This document shows, piece by piece, positions 52,499 through 61,844 of a stretch of 64,000 nucleotides of DNA. The position numbers and the translations under genes were made by a program. The notes below the pieces were generated by a model. It did not search any database. It worked only from the letters and a program-made list of their open reading frames with translations, and was not told the origin of the DNA. The stretch is taken from NCBI RefSeq assembly GCF_008119665.1, contig NZ_CP043046.1, forward strand, positions 4,216,001 to 4,280,000, in the 5' to 3' direction. The first letter of the stretch is position 1, and each line of letters starts with the position of its first letter. The DNA is from Pigmentiphaga aceris (lineage in GTDB: Bacteria; Pseudomonadota; Gammaproteobacteria; Burkholderiales; Burkholderiaceae_B).

Positions 52499-52539
52499 AT
52501 CGTCGTCCCCCTTCCTTCCCCCTTGATGGAATCATTCCG

Positions 52540-53736
52540 ATGAAACTCACCTATATCGCCGCCTGCCTCGCAAGCTTCCTCGCCTTTGGTGCCCACGCAC
52601 AAGTCAGCGACAACGTCGTGAAGATCGGCGTCCTGAACGACCTGTCAGGCGTGTATTCCGATCTGTCGGGCCAGGGTTCCGTGATTGCTGCGCGACTGGC
52701 GATCGAAGAGTTTGGCGGCAAGGTGCTGGGTGCCCCGATCGAGCTGATCTTCGCCGATCACCAGAACAAGCCCGACGTCGCAGCCAACCTGGCGCGCACC
52801 TGGTTCGACCAGGAAAAAGTCGACATGACGACCGACTTCCCCACCGCGTCCACCGCGCTGGCCGTGATGGAAATCGCCAAGCAGAAGAACCGCGTGACCA
52901 TGCCCTCGTCGGGCCTGGCAACCGCCATTCTGGGCGAGCGCTGCAATGCCCTGACCGCACAATGGACCACCAACACCTACGCGCTGGCTGCCGGCACCGC
53001 GCGTGCGCTGGTCAAGGAAGGCAAGAAGTCCTTCTACTTCGTGACCGCCGATTACACCTTCGGCCACTCGCTGGAAAAAGACGCGACCGAAGTCATCAAC
53101 CATGACGGCGGCAAGGTGCTGGGCGTATCGCGCCACCCCTTCCCGGGCGGCGACTTCTCGTCTTACCTGCTGAAAGCCCAGTCGTCGAAAGCTGACGTGA
53201 TCGCGCTGGCCAACGCGGGTAACGACACCATCAATGCCATCAAGCAGGCCAACGAATACGGCATCACCCGCAAGCAGGTGGTGGCACCCTTGCTGGCCTA
53301 CATCTCGGACATCCACAGCATCGGACTGGAAAAGGGCCAGGGCATGTACCTGAGCGAAGCCTTCTACTGGGACTTCGATGACAAATCACGTGCCTGGTCG
53401 CGCAAGTTCTTCGAGAAGGCCAAACGCATGCCGACGTCTGCGCAAGCGGGTGTGTACTCGGCCACGCTGAACTACCTGAAGGCCATCGAGGCGGCAAAAA
53501 CCGACGAAGCCGGTGCCGTGATGGCCCAGCTGCGCAAGATGACCATCAACGACGCAGTGATCCGCAACGGCAAGCTGCGCGCCGACGGCTCGCTGGTGCA
53601 CGACATGCTGTTGCTGGAAGTGAAGAAGCCTGCGGAATCGAAAGAGCCGTGGGACTACTACAAGGTCAAGGCTGTGCTGAAGGGCGAGGACGTCTACCCC
53701 GCGCCGAACCCGGCTTGCCCGATCAACAAGTCGTAA
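52540..53736 (+). CDS. Liv-type ABC transporter substrate-binding protein (second system)
   Basis: The 398-residue periplasmic protein from the ATG at 52540 has a Sec signal peptide, MKLTYIAACLASFLAFGAHA, cut before QVSDN. The mature fold shows VKIGVLNDLSGVYSDLSGQG, FADHQNKPDVAANLARTWF, FYFVTADYTFGHSLEKD and GKVLGVSRHPFPGGDFSSYL. These features place it in the HAAT branch that binds amides, aromatic or branched-chain compounds. The ligand is unknown. A terminator-like hairpin follows before the permease genes. Confidence 0.92.
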   Translation: MKLTYIAACLASFLAFGAHAQVSDNVVKIGVLNDLSGVYSDLSGQGSVIAARLAIEEFGGKVLGAPIELIFADHQNKPDVAANLARTWFDQEKVDMTTDFPTASTALAVMEIAKQKNRVTMPSSGLATAILGERCNALTAQWTTNTYALAAGTARALVKEGKKSFYFVTADYTFGHSLEKDATEVINHDGGKVLGVSRHPFPGGDFSSYLLKAQSSKADVIALANAGNDTINAIKQANEYGITRKQVVAPLLAYISDIHSIGLEKGQGMYLSEAFYWDFDDKSRAWSRKFFEKAKRMPTSAQAGVYSATLNYLKAIEAAKTDEAGAVMAQLRKMTINDAVIRNGKLRADGSLVHDMLLLEVKKPAESKEPWDYYKVKAVLKGEDVYPAPNPACPINKS

Positions 53737-53805
53737 GTCTGGCGTGATGCCCGGCGCATGGCCGCCGGGACAGCTCCTGATCTCCTGACCTTCGTCTGGC
53801 CGAGA

Positions 53806-53870
53806 GTGGCGTCATCCATCCGCGGTCTGGCGGAGATCGATTCCGTCCTGTCGACGCCACGGCTTTTTTT
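53806..53870 (+). terminator. Hairpin with U-tract between binding protein and permease genes
   Basis: GTGGCGTC (53806-53813) pairs with GACGCCAC (53853-53860), and a run of seven T residues ends at 53870. The loop is long (39 bases). It ends 12 bases before the LivH-type start, so it may reduce read-through from the binding-protein gene into the permease genes. Confidence 0.6.
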
Positions 53871-53882
53871 GCGCAGACACCC

Positions 53883-54785
53883 ATGTTCGACATCTCAATG
53901 AACGCCCTGATGGCCCAGTTGCTGGTGGGCCTGATCAACGGTTGCTTCTATGCCCTGCTGAGCATGGGCCTGGCGATTATTTTCGGTCTGCTCAACATCA
54001 TCAATTTCGCCCACGGGGCGCAGTTCATGGTGGCGGCATTCCTGGCGTGGATGGGTTTCGCCCAGCTTCCGCTGTTGCTCGGCCCCGAATTCAAGATCAA
54101 CTTCTGGCTGGCATTGATCCTGGCTCCGCTGATCGTGGGTGGCCTGGGCATCGTGCTGGAAAAGACGCTGCTGAAGCGTCTTTATCACCTGGACCACCTG
54201 TACGGATTGCTGCTGACCTTCGGCATTGCGCTGATGCTGGAAGGCGCGTTCCGCCACTTCTACGGCATTTCGGGCCTGAACTACGACCCGCCTGAATTGC
54301 TGCGCGGTGGCATCGATCTGGACTTCATGTTCCTGCCCACCTATCGGGCCTTCGTGGTGGTGTTCTCGCTGATTATCTGCGCCGTGACCTGGTATCTGTT
54401 CGAGCGCACCAAGCTTGGCGCACTGCTGCGCGCCGGCACGGAAAACGCCAAGCTGCTGCAGGCCTTCGGCGTGAACATTCCGCTGATGATCACGCTCACT
54501 TACGGCTTTGGTGTGGCGCTGGCAGGCGTTGCCGGCGTGATGGCCGCACCGATCATGCAGGTCAATCCGCTGATGGGAGCCAACCTGCTCAACATCGTGT
54601 TCGCGGTAGTGGTCATCGGTGGCCTGGGCTCCATCCTGGGAGCGATTTTCACAGGCCTGGCGCTGGGTCTGGTCGAAGGTTTGACCAAGGTTTTCTACCC
54701 CGAAGCCGCCACGGTAGTGGTGTTTGTGGTGATGGCACTGGTGCTGCTGACGCGCCCGGCCGGCATGTTCGGCAAGGAGAAATAA
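53883..54785 (+). CDS. LivH-type permease (second system)
   Basis: The 300-residue membrane protein starts MFDISMNALMAQLLVGLING and has GCFYALLSMGLAIIFGLLNIINFAHGA, the classic LivH helix with NFAHG. The coupling loop GALLRAGTENAKLLQAFGVN is near 180 and VVIGGLGSILGAIFTGLALG near 240. It has eight predicted helices. Its stop is immediately followed by the LivM-type start codon. Confidence 0.93.
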   Translation: MFDISMNALMAQLLVGLINGCFYALLSMGLAIIFGLLNIINFAHGAQFMVAAFLAWMGFAQLPLLLGPEFKINFWLALILAPLIVGGLGIVLEKTLLKRLYHLDHLYGLLLTFGIALMLEGAFRHFYGISGLNYDPPELLRGGIDLDFMFLPTYRAFVVVFSLIICAVTWYLFERTKLGALLRAGTENAKLLQAFGVNIPLMITLTYGFGVALAGVAGVMAAPIMQVNPLMGANLLNIVFAVVVIGGLGSILGAIFTGLALGLVEGLTKVFYPEAATVVVFVVMALVLLTRPAGMFGKEK

Positions 54786-55838
54786 ATGACGCGTGCTTCT
54801 GTGCCGACCGCGGCCCAAGCTTTCAGCTTCACTTCGATACCCATGCCGGTTCGCATCCTGCTGGTGCTGCTGGTGCCCGCCATGCTGGTGCCCTTCTTCC
54901 CCGAGATCGCCTACCCCGTCTTCATCATGAAGGTGTTGTGCTTCGGGCTGTTTGCCCTGGCCTTCAACCTGCTGATCGGCTTCACCGGTCTGGTGTCATT
55001 CGGCCATGCCGCCTTCTTCGGCTGGGCCGGCTACACCACTGGCGGGCTGATGATCCATTACGCGCCGAAGGGCCTGCCGGTCGAGATCGCCATTCTGGCC
55101 GGCGTGCTGGTTGCCACTGCCATTGGCTATGTCATTGGCGCGCTCGCCATCCGTCGCACGGGTGTGTACTTCTCGATGGTCACACTGGCCTTGTCGCAGA
55201 TCGCCTATTTCTTCGCGGTGCAGGCACCGTGGACGGGTGGCGAAGACGGCATGCAGGGCGTGCCTCGTGGTCACTTGCTGGGCTTCATCGACCTGTCGTC
55301 CGACACCGCGATGTACTACTTCGTGCTGGCGGTGTTCGTGCTTGGTTTCCTGGCGATTCACCGCATCATCCACTCGCCGTTCGGCCAGGCGCTCAAAGCC
55401 CTGCGTGACAATCCGGCCCGTGCCATTTCACTGGGATACGATATCGATCGTTGCAAGCTCTATGCGTTCATGTTGTCGGCCGCACTCGCGGGGGTGGCAG
55501 GCTCGATGAAGGCCTTGGTGCTGCAACTGGCCGCACTCAATGACGTCATGCTGTCGACCTCGACCGAGGTCTTGCTGATGACACTGCTGGGCGGCCTGGG
55601 CACCGGATGGGGCCCGGTGGTTGGCGCGGCCCTGGTGCTTACCTTACAGAACTATCTTGCAGCACTGGGCGGCGTCGTCACCATCATCATCGGCTTTACG
55701 TTCGTCGTCTGCGTCTCGTTCTTCCGACTCGGGATCATCGGCGAACTGCAAGCCGCGCTGCAACGTCGTGAATCAAAGAAACAACATGCCCATTCCAGCC
55801 CGCTCGTTGAAACCCACAGCGAAACGTCGGGCCGCTGA
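54786..55838 (+). CDS. LivM-type permease (second system)
   Basis: The 350-residue membrane protein has a polar N-terminus of about 20 residues, then FALAFNLLIGFTGLVSFGHAAFFG, the LivM motif. IRRTGVYFSMVTLALSQIAYF follows near 120. The coupling loop FGQALKALRDNPARAISLGYD is near 200, and TLLGGLGTGWGPVVGAALVL near 270. A polar C-terminal tail of about 30 residues overlaps the regulator gene by 53 bases in another frame. Confidence 0.92.
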   Translation: MTRASVPTAAQAFSFTSIPMPVRILLVLLVPAMLVPFFPEIAYPVFIMKVLCFGLFALAFNLLIGFTGLVSFGHAAFFGWAGYTTGGLMIHYAPKGLPVEIAILAGVLVATAIGYVIGALAIRRTGVYFSMVTLALSQIAYFFAVQAPWTGGEDGMQGVPRGHLLGFIDLSSDTAMYYFVLAVFVLGFLAIHRIIHSPFGQALKALRDNPARAISLGYDIDRCKLYAFMLSAALAGVAGSMKALVLQLAALNDVMLSTSTEVLLMTLLGGLGTGWGPVVGAALVLTLQNYLAALGGVVTIIIGFTFVVCVSFFRLGIIGELQAALQRRESKKQHAHSSPLVETHSETSGR

Positions 55839-56454
55839 TCTGGCCTATGACTCGCTGGAGGCGATGATCTCGACCCTCCAGCTGGAACCTGGCAGCCCCG
55901 TGGTGGAAGCCGATCTGGCCGAACTCACCGGGCTGGGCCGAACCCCCGTGCGCGAAGCCCTGCTGCGCATGGTGTCGATCGGCCTGATCGTGCAGCAGCC
56001 CCGGCGTGGCCTGCTGGTGTCCAACATTGATCTGGCCGAGCTGTTGGACGTGATCCAGACGCGCCGGGTGCTCGATCAGTTGATCGCCAGCTGCGCCGCG
56101 CGGCGCGCCAGCCAGAGCCAGCGCACGGCCATTCTGGCCTGTGCGCAAAACATGATTCAGGCGGCCGAGAACGACAGCCTTGAGCAGTACATGGAAGCCG
56201 ACCACCAGCTGGACGAGGTGATCCACGAAGCCAGCCGCAACCAGTCGGCAGTGAAGTGTGTGGTGCCGCTGGTCGTGCAATGCCGGCGCTTCTGGTATGC
56301 CTACCAGCACGAAGGCGAGATCAAGGAAGGAGCCCGCACCCACATGGAACTGGCGCAGGGCATTGCATCTGGCGACGACACCGCTGCCTTGCGTGGTGCC
56401 AATTCGCTGATGGACTACCTGGAAAAGTTCGCGCGCCACGTCATCAACTCGTAG
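55786..56454 (+). CDS. GntR-family (FCD) regulator of the lyase/transport operon
   Basis: The 222-residue product from the ATG at 55786 (MPIPARSLKPTAKRRAAD) has a GntR winged helix at about 15-75, with LEPGSPVVEADLAELTGLGRTPVREAL and LIVQQPRRGLLVSN. An all-helical FCD domain follows (about 85-215), with EADHQLDEVIHEASRNQ, whose Asp and His fit the metal- or ligand-binding pattern, and RTHMELAQGI with a further His. It is last in the operon and overlaps the permease gene, so it is co-transcribed. It probably responds to the imported compound or its product. Confidence 0.88.
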   Translation: MPIPARSLKPTAKRRAADLAYDSLEAMISTLQLEPGSPVVEADLAELTGLGRTPVREALLRMVSIGLIVQQPRRGLLVSNIDLAELLDVIQTRRVLDQLIASCAARRASQSQRTAILACAQNMIQAAENDSLEQYMEADHQLDEVIHEASRNQSAVKCVVPLVVQCRRFWYAYQHEGEIKEGARTHMELAQGIASGDDTAALRGANSLMDYLEKFARHVINS

Positions 56455-56478
56455 CGCCACTGCAGTCAACAAGCAGTA

Positions 56479-56525
56479 AAAGCATAAGGGCCGATCGGGC
56501 AAGTACCGGTCGGCCCTTATGCTTT
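56479..56525 (+). terminator. Rho-independent terminator after the GntR gene
   Basis: AAAGCATAAGGGCCGA (56479-56494) pairs perfectly with TCGGCCCTTATGCTTT (56510-56525); the A/T-rich base of the stem serves as the U-tract. It ends the second Liv operon. Confidence 0.88.
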
Positions 56526-56658
56526 GTGGTGAAGATGGGCTACAACTTTGTTGCATAACGCAAAAGACAGGGTCTGGCGGGCACCGTGCCGATTGTCGGG
56601 CAGGCGAACTTGCCATAATGCCGGGTGCCCAACGGCTACCCCTTTCCTGCAGAGTTCA

Positions 56659-58374
56659 ATGACCCACCAACCCGCCCCTTTGCCACTCGACGACGCGCAG
56701 CGTATCGCCGCGCTTGAGAGCCTGGGCGTGCTGGACAGCCTGCCGGAACCGATGTTCGACGACATCGTGACGCTCGCCTCGCAAATCTGCCAGACACCGA
56801 TCAGCCTGGTTTCCCTGGTGGATCGTGATCGTCAGTGGTTCAAGGCAAAGATTGGCCTGGATGTTTCGGAAACCCATCGTGACCTGGCGTTCTGTGGCCA
56901 CGCCATCTTGCAGCCTGACGAACTGCTGCTGATTGAAGACGCCACGCAAGACCCGCGCTTCGAACACAGCGACCTGGTGCTGGGCGCACCGCACATCCGC
57001 TTCTATGCCGGTGCCCCCATCGTGACGGCCGACGGCCACGCGCTGGGCACAGTCTGTGTGATCGATACCGTGGCGCGCACCCTGGACGACGAGCAACGCC
57101 GCGCGTTGGCGGCCCTGGCCCGCCAGACCGCCGCGCTGCTGCAACTGCGTGAACTCAGCGCGCTCAAGTCAGCCCAGACGCAGGAACTCAAGCGCAAAGT
57201 GACTGAGGCCATGGCAGACGATGCCCTGGCGCATTCGGGGCTTCGACAAAGCCAGCGGGTGGCCAGCATTGGTCAGTTGACCAGCGGCATTGCCCACGAC
57301 TTCAACAATCTGCTGCAAACCATCAACGCCAGCCTGCAACTGGTGGACCGCAAAGCCGATGTCCCGGCACAGGTTCGCCGCTGGGCCACCAGCGGACTGG
57401 AAGCCGTCGGACGCGGTGCACGGCTGACGGCGCAGTTGCTGGCGTTCTCGCGCGACCAATCCCCGGAACTGCAATCCCTGAATGTTGCCGAACACCTGAA
57501 CGGCATGACAGAACTGCTGGCGCGTGCGCTGGGCCCCGAGGTGCGCGTGCAGGTTGAACTGGGCAACGTGGCCGCCCACATTCTCGGCGACAGCACCCAG
57601 CTGGAAAGTGCCGTGTTGAACATGGCGATCAACGCACGTGATGCGATGGAGGGCGTCGGCCACATCGGCATTTCCACCCGCCTGGTTACCGTACAGGGTG
57701 ATGCCGAGCTGCCCGATGGTGAATACCTGTCCCTGACCGTCAGCGACGACGGCCCCGGCATGCCACCAGAAGTAGCCGAACGCGCCTTCGATCCCTTCTT
57801 CACCACCAAGGAATCGGGCAAGGGCACCGGCCTGGGTCTCGCTCAGGTGGCGGGGTTTGCGATGAAGTCAGGTGGGGTGGCCCGCATTCGCAGCAAACCC
57901 AAGGCCGGCACCGCCATTACCCTGTGGTTGAAGACCGTGGGTGACGACGTGCCCGCGGCTGCCGCGTGTGCCCCAGCGGCCGTGGGCAAGCTGTCTGCCG
58001 GGGTGAAGATTCTGCTGGTGGACGATGACACCGCCAACCTGACCGCACTCACCGAGTTGCTGATTCATGCGGGCTACAGGGTGGACGCGGTCAGCAGCGG
58101 CCAGGCGGCGCTGGAATTCGTGATGCGCGATGCGCCCGATCTGGTGCTGACCGACTGCGCCATGCATGGCCTGGGCGGCGTGGCGCTGGCTGGCCGATTG
58201 CAGGCTGTCTGCGCAGGCTTGCCGGTACTGTTCATGACCGGCCACATCGATATCGATAGCGTGGCAGCGTCCTTGGCACCTGATGCGGTGGTGCTGCAAA
58301 AGCCGCTGCTGCTGGAAGAGGTTTGCGCGGGTATCGAACAGGTTCTGCGTGGGCGTACTGCGACGCCCGGCTGA
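56659..58374 (+). CDS. GAF-type hybrid histidine kinase with C-terminal receiver
   Basis: The 571-residue protein from the ATG at 56659 has no membrane helix, so it is a soluble sensor. Residues about 25-165 form a GAF domain, with ISLVSLVDRDRQWFKAKIGLD, LAFCGHAIL and RFYAGAPIVTADGHALGTVC, as in putative light or redox GAF kinases. The HisKA H-box is GIAHDFNNLLQ near 215. The HATPase has NMAINARDAM, SDDGPGMPPE and GTGLGLAQV. The receiver at about 455-565 has ILLVDDD, phospho-acceptor VLTDCAM, Thr in FMTGH and Lys in LQKPLL. No partner regulator is adjacent; it may phosphorylate only its own receiver or pass the phosphate on elsewhere. Confidence 0.9.
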   Translation: MTHQPAPLPLDDAQRIAALESLGVLDSLPEPMFDDIVTLASQICQTPISLVSLVDRDRQWFKAKIGLDVSETHRDLAFCGHAILQPDELLLIEDATQDPRFEHSDLVLGAPHIRFYAGAPIVTADGHALGTVCVIDTVARTLDDEQRRALAALARQTAALLQLRELSALKSAQTQELKRKVTEAMADDALAHSGLRQSQRVASIGQLTSGIAHDFNNLLQTINASLQLVDRKADVPAQVRRWATSGLEAVGRGARLTAQLLAFSRDQSPELQSLNVAEHLNGMTELLARALGPEVRVQVELGNVAAHILGDSTQLESAVLNMAINARDAMEGVGHIGISTRLVTVQGDAELPDGEYLSLTVSDDGPGMPPEVAERAFDPFFTTKESGKGTGLGLAQVAGFAMKSGGVARIRSKPKAGTAITLWLKTVGDDVPAAAACAPAAVGKLSAGVKILLVDDDTANLTALTELLIHAGYRVDAVSSGQAALEFVMRDAPDLVLTDCAMHGLGGVALAGRLQAVCAGLPVLFMTGHIDIDSVAASLAPDAVVLQKPLLLEEVCAGIEQVLRGRTATPG

Positions 58375-58475
58375 ACATCACGCGAGCAGTTGCGTCACCT
58401 TGGTGACCAGGCGCGGCTGCGCAATGGCGTGCAGAAAAGCAAACTGCACACCGGCAGACCGACACACAGGCCAGA

Positions 58476-59375
58476 TCAGGCGGTAATTCTAGGCCGCTCC
58501 GGCTTGGCCACCAGCCAGATCGCCACCGCCACCAATCCCCCACCGATTGCGTGCGCCAGCGACAGCTTCTCGTCCAGCAGCAGCCAGCCCCACAAGACCC
58601 CGAAAACAGGGATCAGGAAGGTCACCATCATGGCTTTCATGGGGCCGATGTCGCTCAGCAACTGGAAGTACAGGATGTACGCAAATGAGGTGCAGACCAG
58701 GCCCAGCGCCAGCAAGGCCAGCCACACATTGGCATTGACCACCGGCATGGCCACTGGAGTGGTGACCAGTTGCCAGACCAGGCAAGCGCCCATGAAAAAC
58801 ACGGCTCCGGTCTGGCTTCCCAACGCCACCAAGCGGCTGTCGAGGCCGCCGCGCTGTGTGATCCAGCGACGCGTCAGAAACCCGGCAAACCCGTAGCAGG
58901 CCGTGGCGATCAAGCATGCCCCCACCCCTGCCAGTACCACTGGTGTCAGGGCAAGCGGGCCGGCTCCGGTGAGAATGGCCACCCCCGCCAAGCCCAAGGC
59001 CACGCCTGCAAGCTTGATCCCACCCACACGTTCACCAAAAAAGGTGGACCCGATCACAATCGCCATCAGGGGTACGGTGGCATTCAGAATGGCGCTGTAG
59101 CCTGCGGGCAAGACTTGCGCGGCAAACGCGAACATCAGGAATGGGATGCCTGAGTTGATCAGGCCCAGAAACACGGTCTGCTTGAACAGGCCGTTGAAGT
59201 TCCAGCGCACCCGCATGATGCTGACCAATACCAGCAGCCCCGCCGCTGCCAGGGCGACCCGGCCAAATGCGGTGGGCACTGCACCCAGCACGGGGACGGT
59301 TACCCGCATGAACAGGAAACTCCCGCCCCATATCGCGGCAAGGACAAACAGACGGAACAGATCAACGGGACGCAT
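58476..59375 (-). CDS. EamA/DMT-family transporter
   Basis: The 299-residue protein from the ATG at 59375 has ten predicted helices in two EamA repeats. The first contains LAAIWGGSFLFMRVTVPVLG and LPAGYSAILNATVPLMAIVIG; the second contains LALGLVCTSFAYILYFQLL and IPVFGVLWGWLLLDEKLSLA, each with the repeat's characteristic F-G-E or L-x-E at the end. It is probably an exporter of amino acids or other metabolites; the substrate is unknown. It stands alone, convergent with the kinase gene. Confidence 0.9.
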   Translation of the reverse strand: MRPVDLFRLFVLAAIWGGSFLFMRVTVPVLGAVPTAFGRVALAAAGLLVLVSIMRVRWNFNGLFKQTVFLGLINSGIPFLMFAFAAQVLPAGYSAILNATVPLMAIVIGSTFFGERVGGIKLAGVALGLAGVAILTGAGPLALTPVVLAGVGACLIATACYGFAGFLTRRWITQRGGLDSRLVALGSQTGAVFFMGACLVWQLVTTPVAMPVVNANVWLALLALGLVCTSFAYILYFQLLSDIGPMKAMMVTFLIPVFGVLWGWLLLDEKLSLAHAIGGGLVAVAIWLVAKPERPRITA

Positions 59376-59604
59376 GACGGCAGTTGGGGGCAAGAAGGAC
59401 AGCGGGGCGGCAAGAAGCTGGCAGGAGGCTGTCAGGAAAACCGCAAAAAAAGAAAGCGGCGCATAAGAAGGCAACGCATTAAAGACTGCAGCAGCAAGAC
59501 CGCAGCGAGGCAGCTTTAATACCACGCGGCGCGATGCGCTGCACCGGTCAGTGCCAAGATTCGATATCGTAGAAGCCCTTTGACCCTCATGAATATTCAC
59601 GAAC

Positions 59605-60060
59605 ATGCCCCAGGTGTCTTTCGAACCCGTACTCGACCTTGATTTCGACGCGCTTGCTGATCTGCGCATTGCTGCCATGCGCCCCAGCCTGGAGCACATC
59701 GGCCGTTTCGATCCGGTCCGAGCACGCGAACGACTGCGGGCAAGTTTTTCACCAGCCCATACGCGACACATTCTGGTCGATGGCAAGCGAATCGGTTTTG
59801 TCGTGGTGAAGCCCCGGGAAGATGGCCTGCTGCTAGACCACCTTTATGTCCAGCCCGGCACACAGGGCCAGGGGATTGGTGCAGCGGTGCTTGCGCAGGT
59901 GTTTGCCGAGGCCGACGCAGCCGCACTCGATCTTCATGTGGGTGCACTGCGTGACAGCGACTCCAACCGGTTCTATGCCCGACATGGATTCGAAGAAGTG
60001 AAACGCGAGGAGTTCGACAACTACTACGTTCGCCGTACCCAGGCGACGAAGTCGATATAA
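59605..60060 (+). CDS. GNAT-family N-acetyltransferase
   Basis: The 151-residue enzyme has LLDHLYVQPGTQGQGIGAAVL, the acetyl-CoA loop (Q-G-x-G-I-G), near 80 and a C-terminal DSNRFYARHGFEEVKREEFD, with the usual Tyr. The N-terminal part has EHIGRFDPVRARERLRASF, seen in a common subgroup of uncharacterised GNAT proteins. Length is normal. The substrate is unknown. It is divergent from the EamA gene and convergent with opgG. Confidence 0.9.
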   Translation: MPQVSFEPVLDLDFDALADLRIAAMRPSLEHIGRFDPVRARERLRASFSPAHTRHILVDGKRIGFVVVKPREDGLLLDHLYVQPGTQGQGIGAAVLAQVFAEADAAALDLHVGALRDSDSNRFYARHGFEEVKREEFDNYYVRRTQATKSI

Positions 60061-60127
60061 GCGGCAGGGGCAAGCAGTAGGCGGCCCCTTACCCTGAAGA
60101 CCGGCGGTAAGACCAGCAATCAGGGCA

Positions 60128-60177
60128 GCAACTGCCTGCATGGCGCAGGCAGTTGCGGAAGGTGCCGTGGCGGCACC
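60128..60177. terminator. Two tandem hairpins between convergent genes
   Basis: GCAACTGCCTGC (60128-60139) pairs perfectly with GCAGGCAGTTGC (60145-60156), and GGTGCC (60161-60166) pairs with GGCACC (60172-60177). They sit in the 188-base gap between the GNAT gene and opgG and could stop transcription from either side. A run of nine C residues (60229-60237) lies closer to opgG. Confidence 0.6.
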
Positions 60178-60248
60178 CTCTTCTTGCCAAGGGTGATCAC
60201 AAAAGGCGGATCACATTCCAATCGTGATCCCCCCCCCGGTACTCACCT

Positions 60249-61844
60249 TCAGCGCATGACCACCGAGTCAGGCGACAGCTGGTAGCTCCAGGTCTCGCTC
60301 AGGGTCTTGCCATTTTCCACCAGCGCAGCGCGCATTTCCACCGGCTGCTTCGGGTCTTTCACACGCACCCGCAAGGTCAGACGCCAGCCACCGATCACCG
60401 GATTGCGCTGCAGCATGTTGGTCAGGACTTCGGCGTTGTCACCCACGCTGACCTGCGCGGTCACGGGCGAATTGGCCGGCATCTTGGCCATGTCCGGGCC
60501 TTCGAAATCGACCAGCAAGCCAATGCTGCCGTCCAGGTGACGGATCAGGTTCTTCTGCTTCACTTCGCCTGCGGTAAGCAGGGTTTGCTTGACCCAGGCC
60601 ACGTTGGCGGGCAACAGCGCGCGCTCGTCGGTGGTCCAGTGCATGCGGTAGTCGAAGACCATCGGCTGACCCTTGACCGGCTTTTCTTCAGGCGTCCAGA
60701 AGGCCACGATGTTGTCGTTGGTCTCGTCTGCCGTCGGAATTTCCACCAGTTCGACCTTGCCCTTGCCCCAATTACCCTTGGGTTCGATCCAGGCGCTGGG
60801 ACGACGGTCGTAGCGGTCTTCCAGGTCTTCGTAACGCATGAAGTCGCGGCCACGCTGCAGCAGACCGAAGCCCTTCGGGTTTTCGACGCGATAGGTGCTG
60901 ACATTCAGGTGCTTGGGGTTGTGCAGCGGACGCCACAGCCACTCACCGGAACCGGTGTGAATCGCCAGCCCGTTCGAATCATGCAGCGCCTGACGGAAGC
61001 TTTGCTTGTCCGACGGCTGATTCGGGCCGAACAGGAACATGCTGGTCAGCGGCGCAATGCCGATTTTGGCCACATCGCCACGCATGAACACGCGGGCCTG
61101 CACGTCCAGCACCGAATCCTCACCGGGCTTGAGCACAAAGCGATACGCACCGGTTGCGCGCGGCGAATTCAGCAGCGCGTAGAACACCACCTGCTTGTCG
61201 GCAGCCTTCGGGCGTTCGATCCAGAACTCGCGGAAATCGGGGAATTCTTCGCCGTTGGGCGCAGCAGTCAGCGCGGTGTCCAGCGCCAGGCCGCGTGCCG
61301 ACAGGCCATAGATCTGGCCCTTGCCGATCACCCGGAAATAGCTCGCACCGAGCACACTCATGATCTCGTCTTGCTTGTCGGCCTGATTGATCGGATACAT
61401 GATCCGGAACCCGGCGTAGCCAAGCTGACTGGTTTCTTCCTTGTTGAAGTGCAAGTCACCGAAGTGGAAGCGCTCGGTGTCGTACTTGACTTCCTGCACG
61501 CCGGTCGGCGTGATCTCATTGATCCTCACCGGGGTGTTGAAGTGCATGCCCTGGTGATAGAAGCTGAGCTTGAAGGGCGTGGTCTGGTCGCGCCACATGA
61601 AATTGTCCGCGCGCGGCTGGATCTTCATGTAGTCGGCGAACTGCATCTGGCTGAACACCGGCATCAGGTTGCTGGCCGGTTTCGAATACGGCTGATCGAC
61701 CAGTGCCCGCGCCTTGGCCGTCACGTCATCCAGCGAGAATGCCTGAGCCTGCGTGGCACCCACCAGCAATGACGCTGAAGCCAGGCACAGCCACGTTCGT
61801 AATAAGTTGTGACGCCCCACGGCTTTGACGGCAGTAAGAACCAC
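60249..61844 (-). CDS. opgG: Periplasmic glucan biosynthesis protein (OpgG/MdoG family)
   Basis: The 531-residue protein is read from a GTG at 61844, preceded by GGGAGAG at a good distance; no ATG fits the family start. A signal peptide ([22 protein letters not shown]) without a twin arginine favours OpgG over OpgD. The mature part has [17 protein letters not shown] at its start, [40 protein letters not shown] and [21 protein letters not shown], all usual for the family. It shapes osmoregulated periplasmic glucans. The partner opgH glucosyltransferase gene is not in the window on this side. Confidence 0.93.
   Translation of the reverse strand: MVLTAVKAVGRHNLLRTWLCLASASLLVGATQAQAFSLDDVTAKARALVDQPYSKPASNLMPVFSQMQFADYMKIQPRADNFMWRDQTTPFKLSFYHQGMHFNTPVRINEITPTGVQEVKYDTERFHFGDLHFNKEETSQLGYAGFRIMYPINQADKQDEIMSVLGASYFRVIGKGQIYGLSARGLALDTALTAAPNGEEFPDFREFWIERPKAADKQVVFYALLNSPRATGAYRFVLKPGEDSVLDVQARVFMRGDVAKIGIAPLTSMFLFGPNQPSDKQSFRQALHDSNGLAIHTGSGEWLWRPLHNPKHLNVSTYRVENPKGFGLLQRGRDFMRYEDLEDRYDRRPSAWIEPKGNWGKGKVELVEIPTADETNDNIVAFWTPEEKPVKGQPMVFDYRMHWTTDERALLPANVAWVKQTLLTAGEVKQKNLIRHLDGSIGLLVDFEGPDMAKMPANSPVTAQVSVGDNAEVLTNMLQRNPVIGGWRLTLRVRVKDPKQPVEMRAALVENGKTLSETWSYQLSPDSVVMR

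Noticed and set aside
52495..52539. Earlier start of the second binding protein, overlapping the LivF stop
   Set aside because: It would bury a clean signal peptide that begins at the ATG at 52540.
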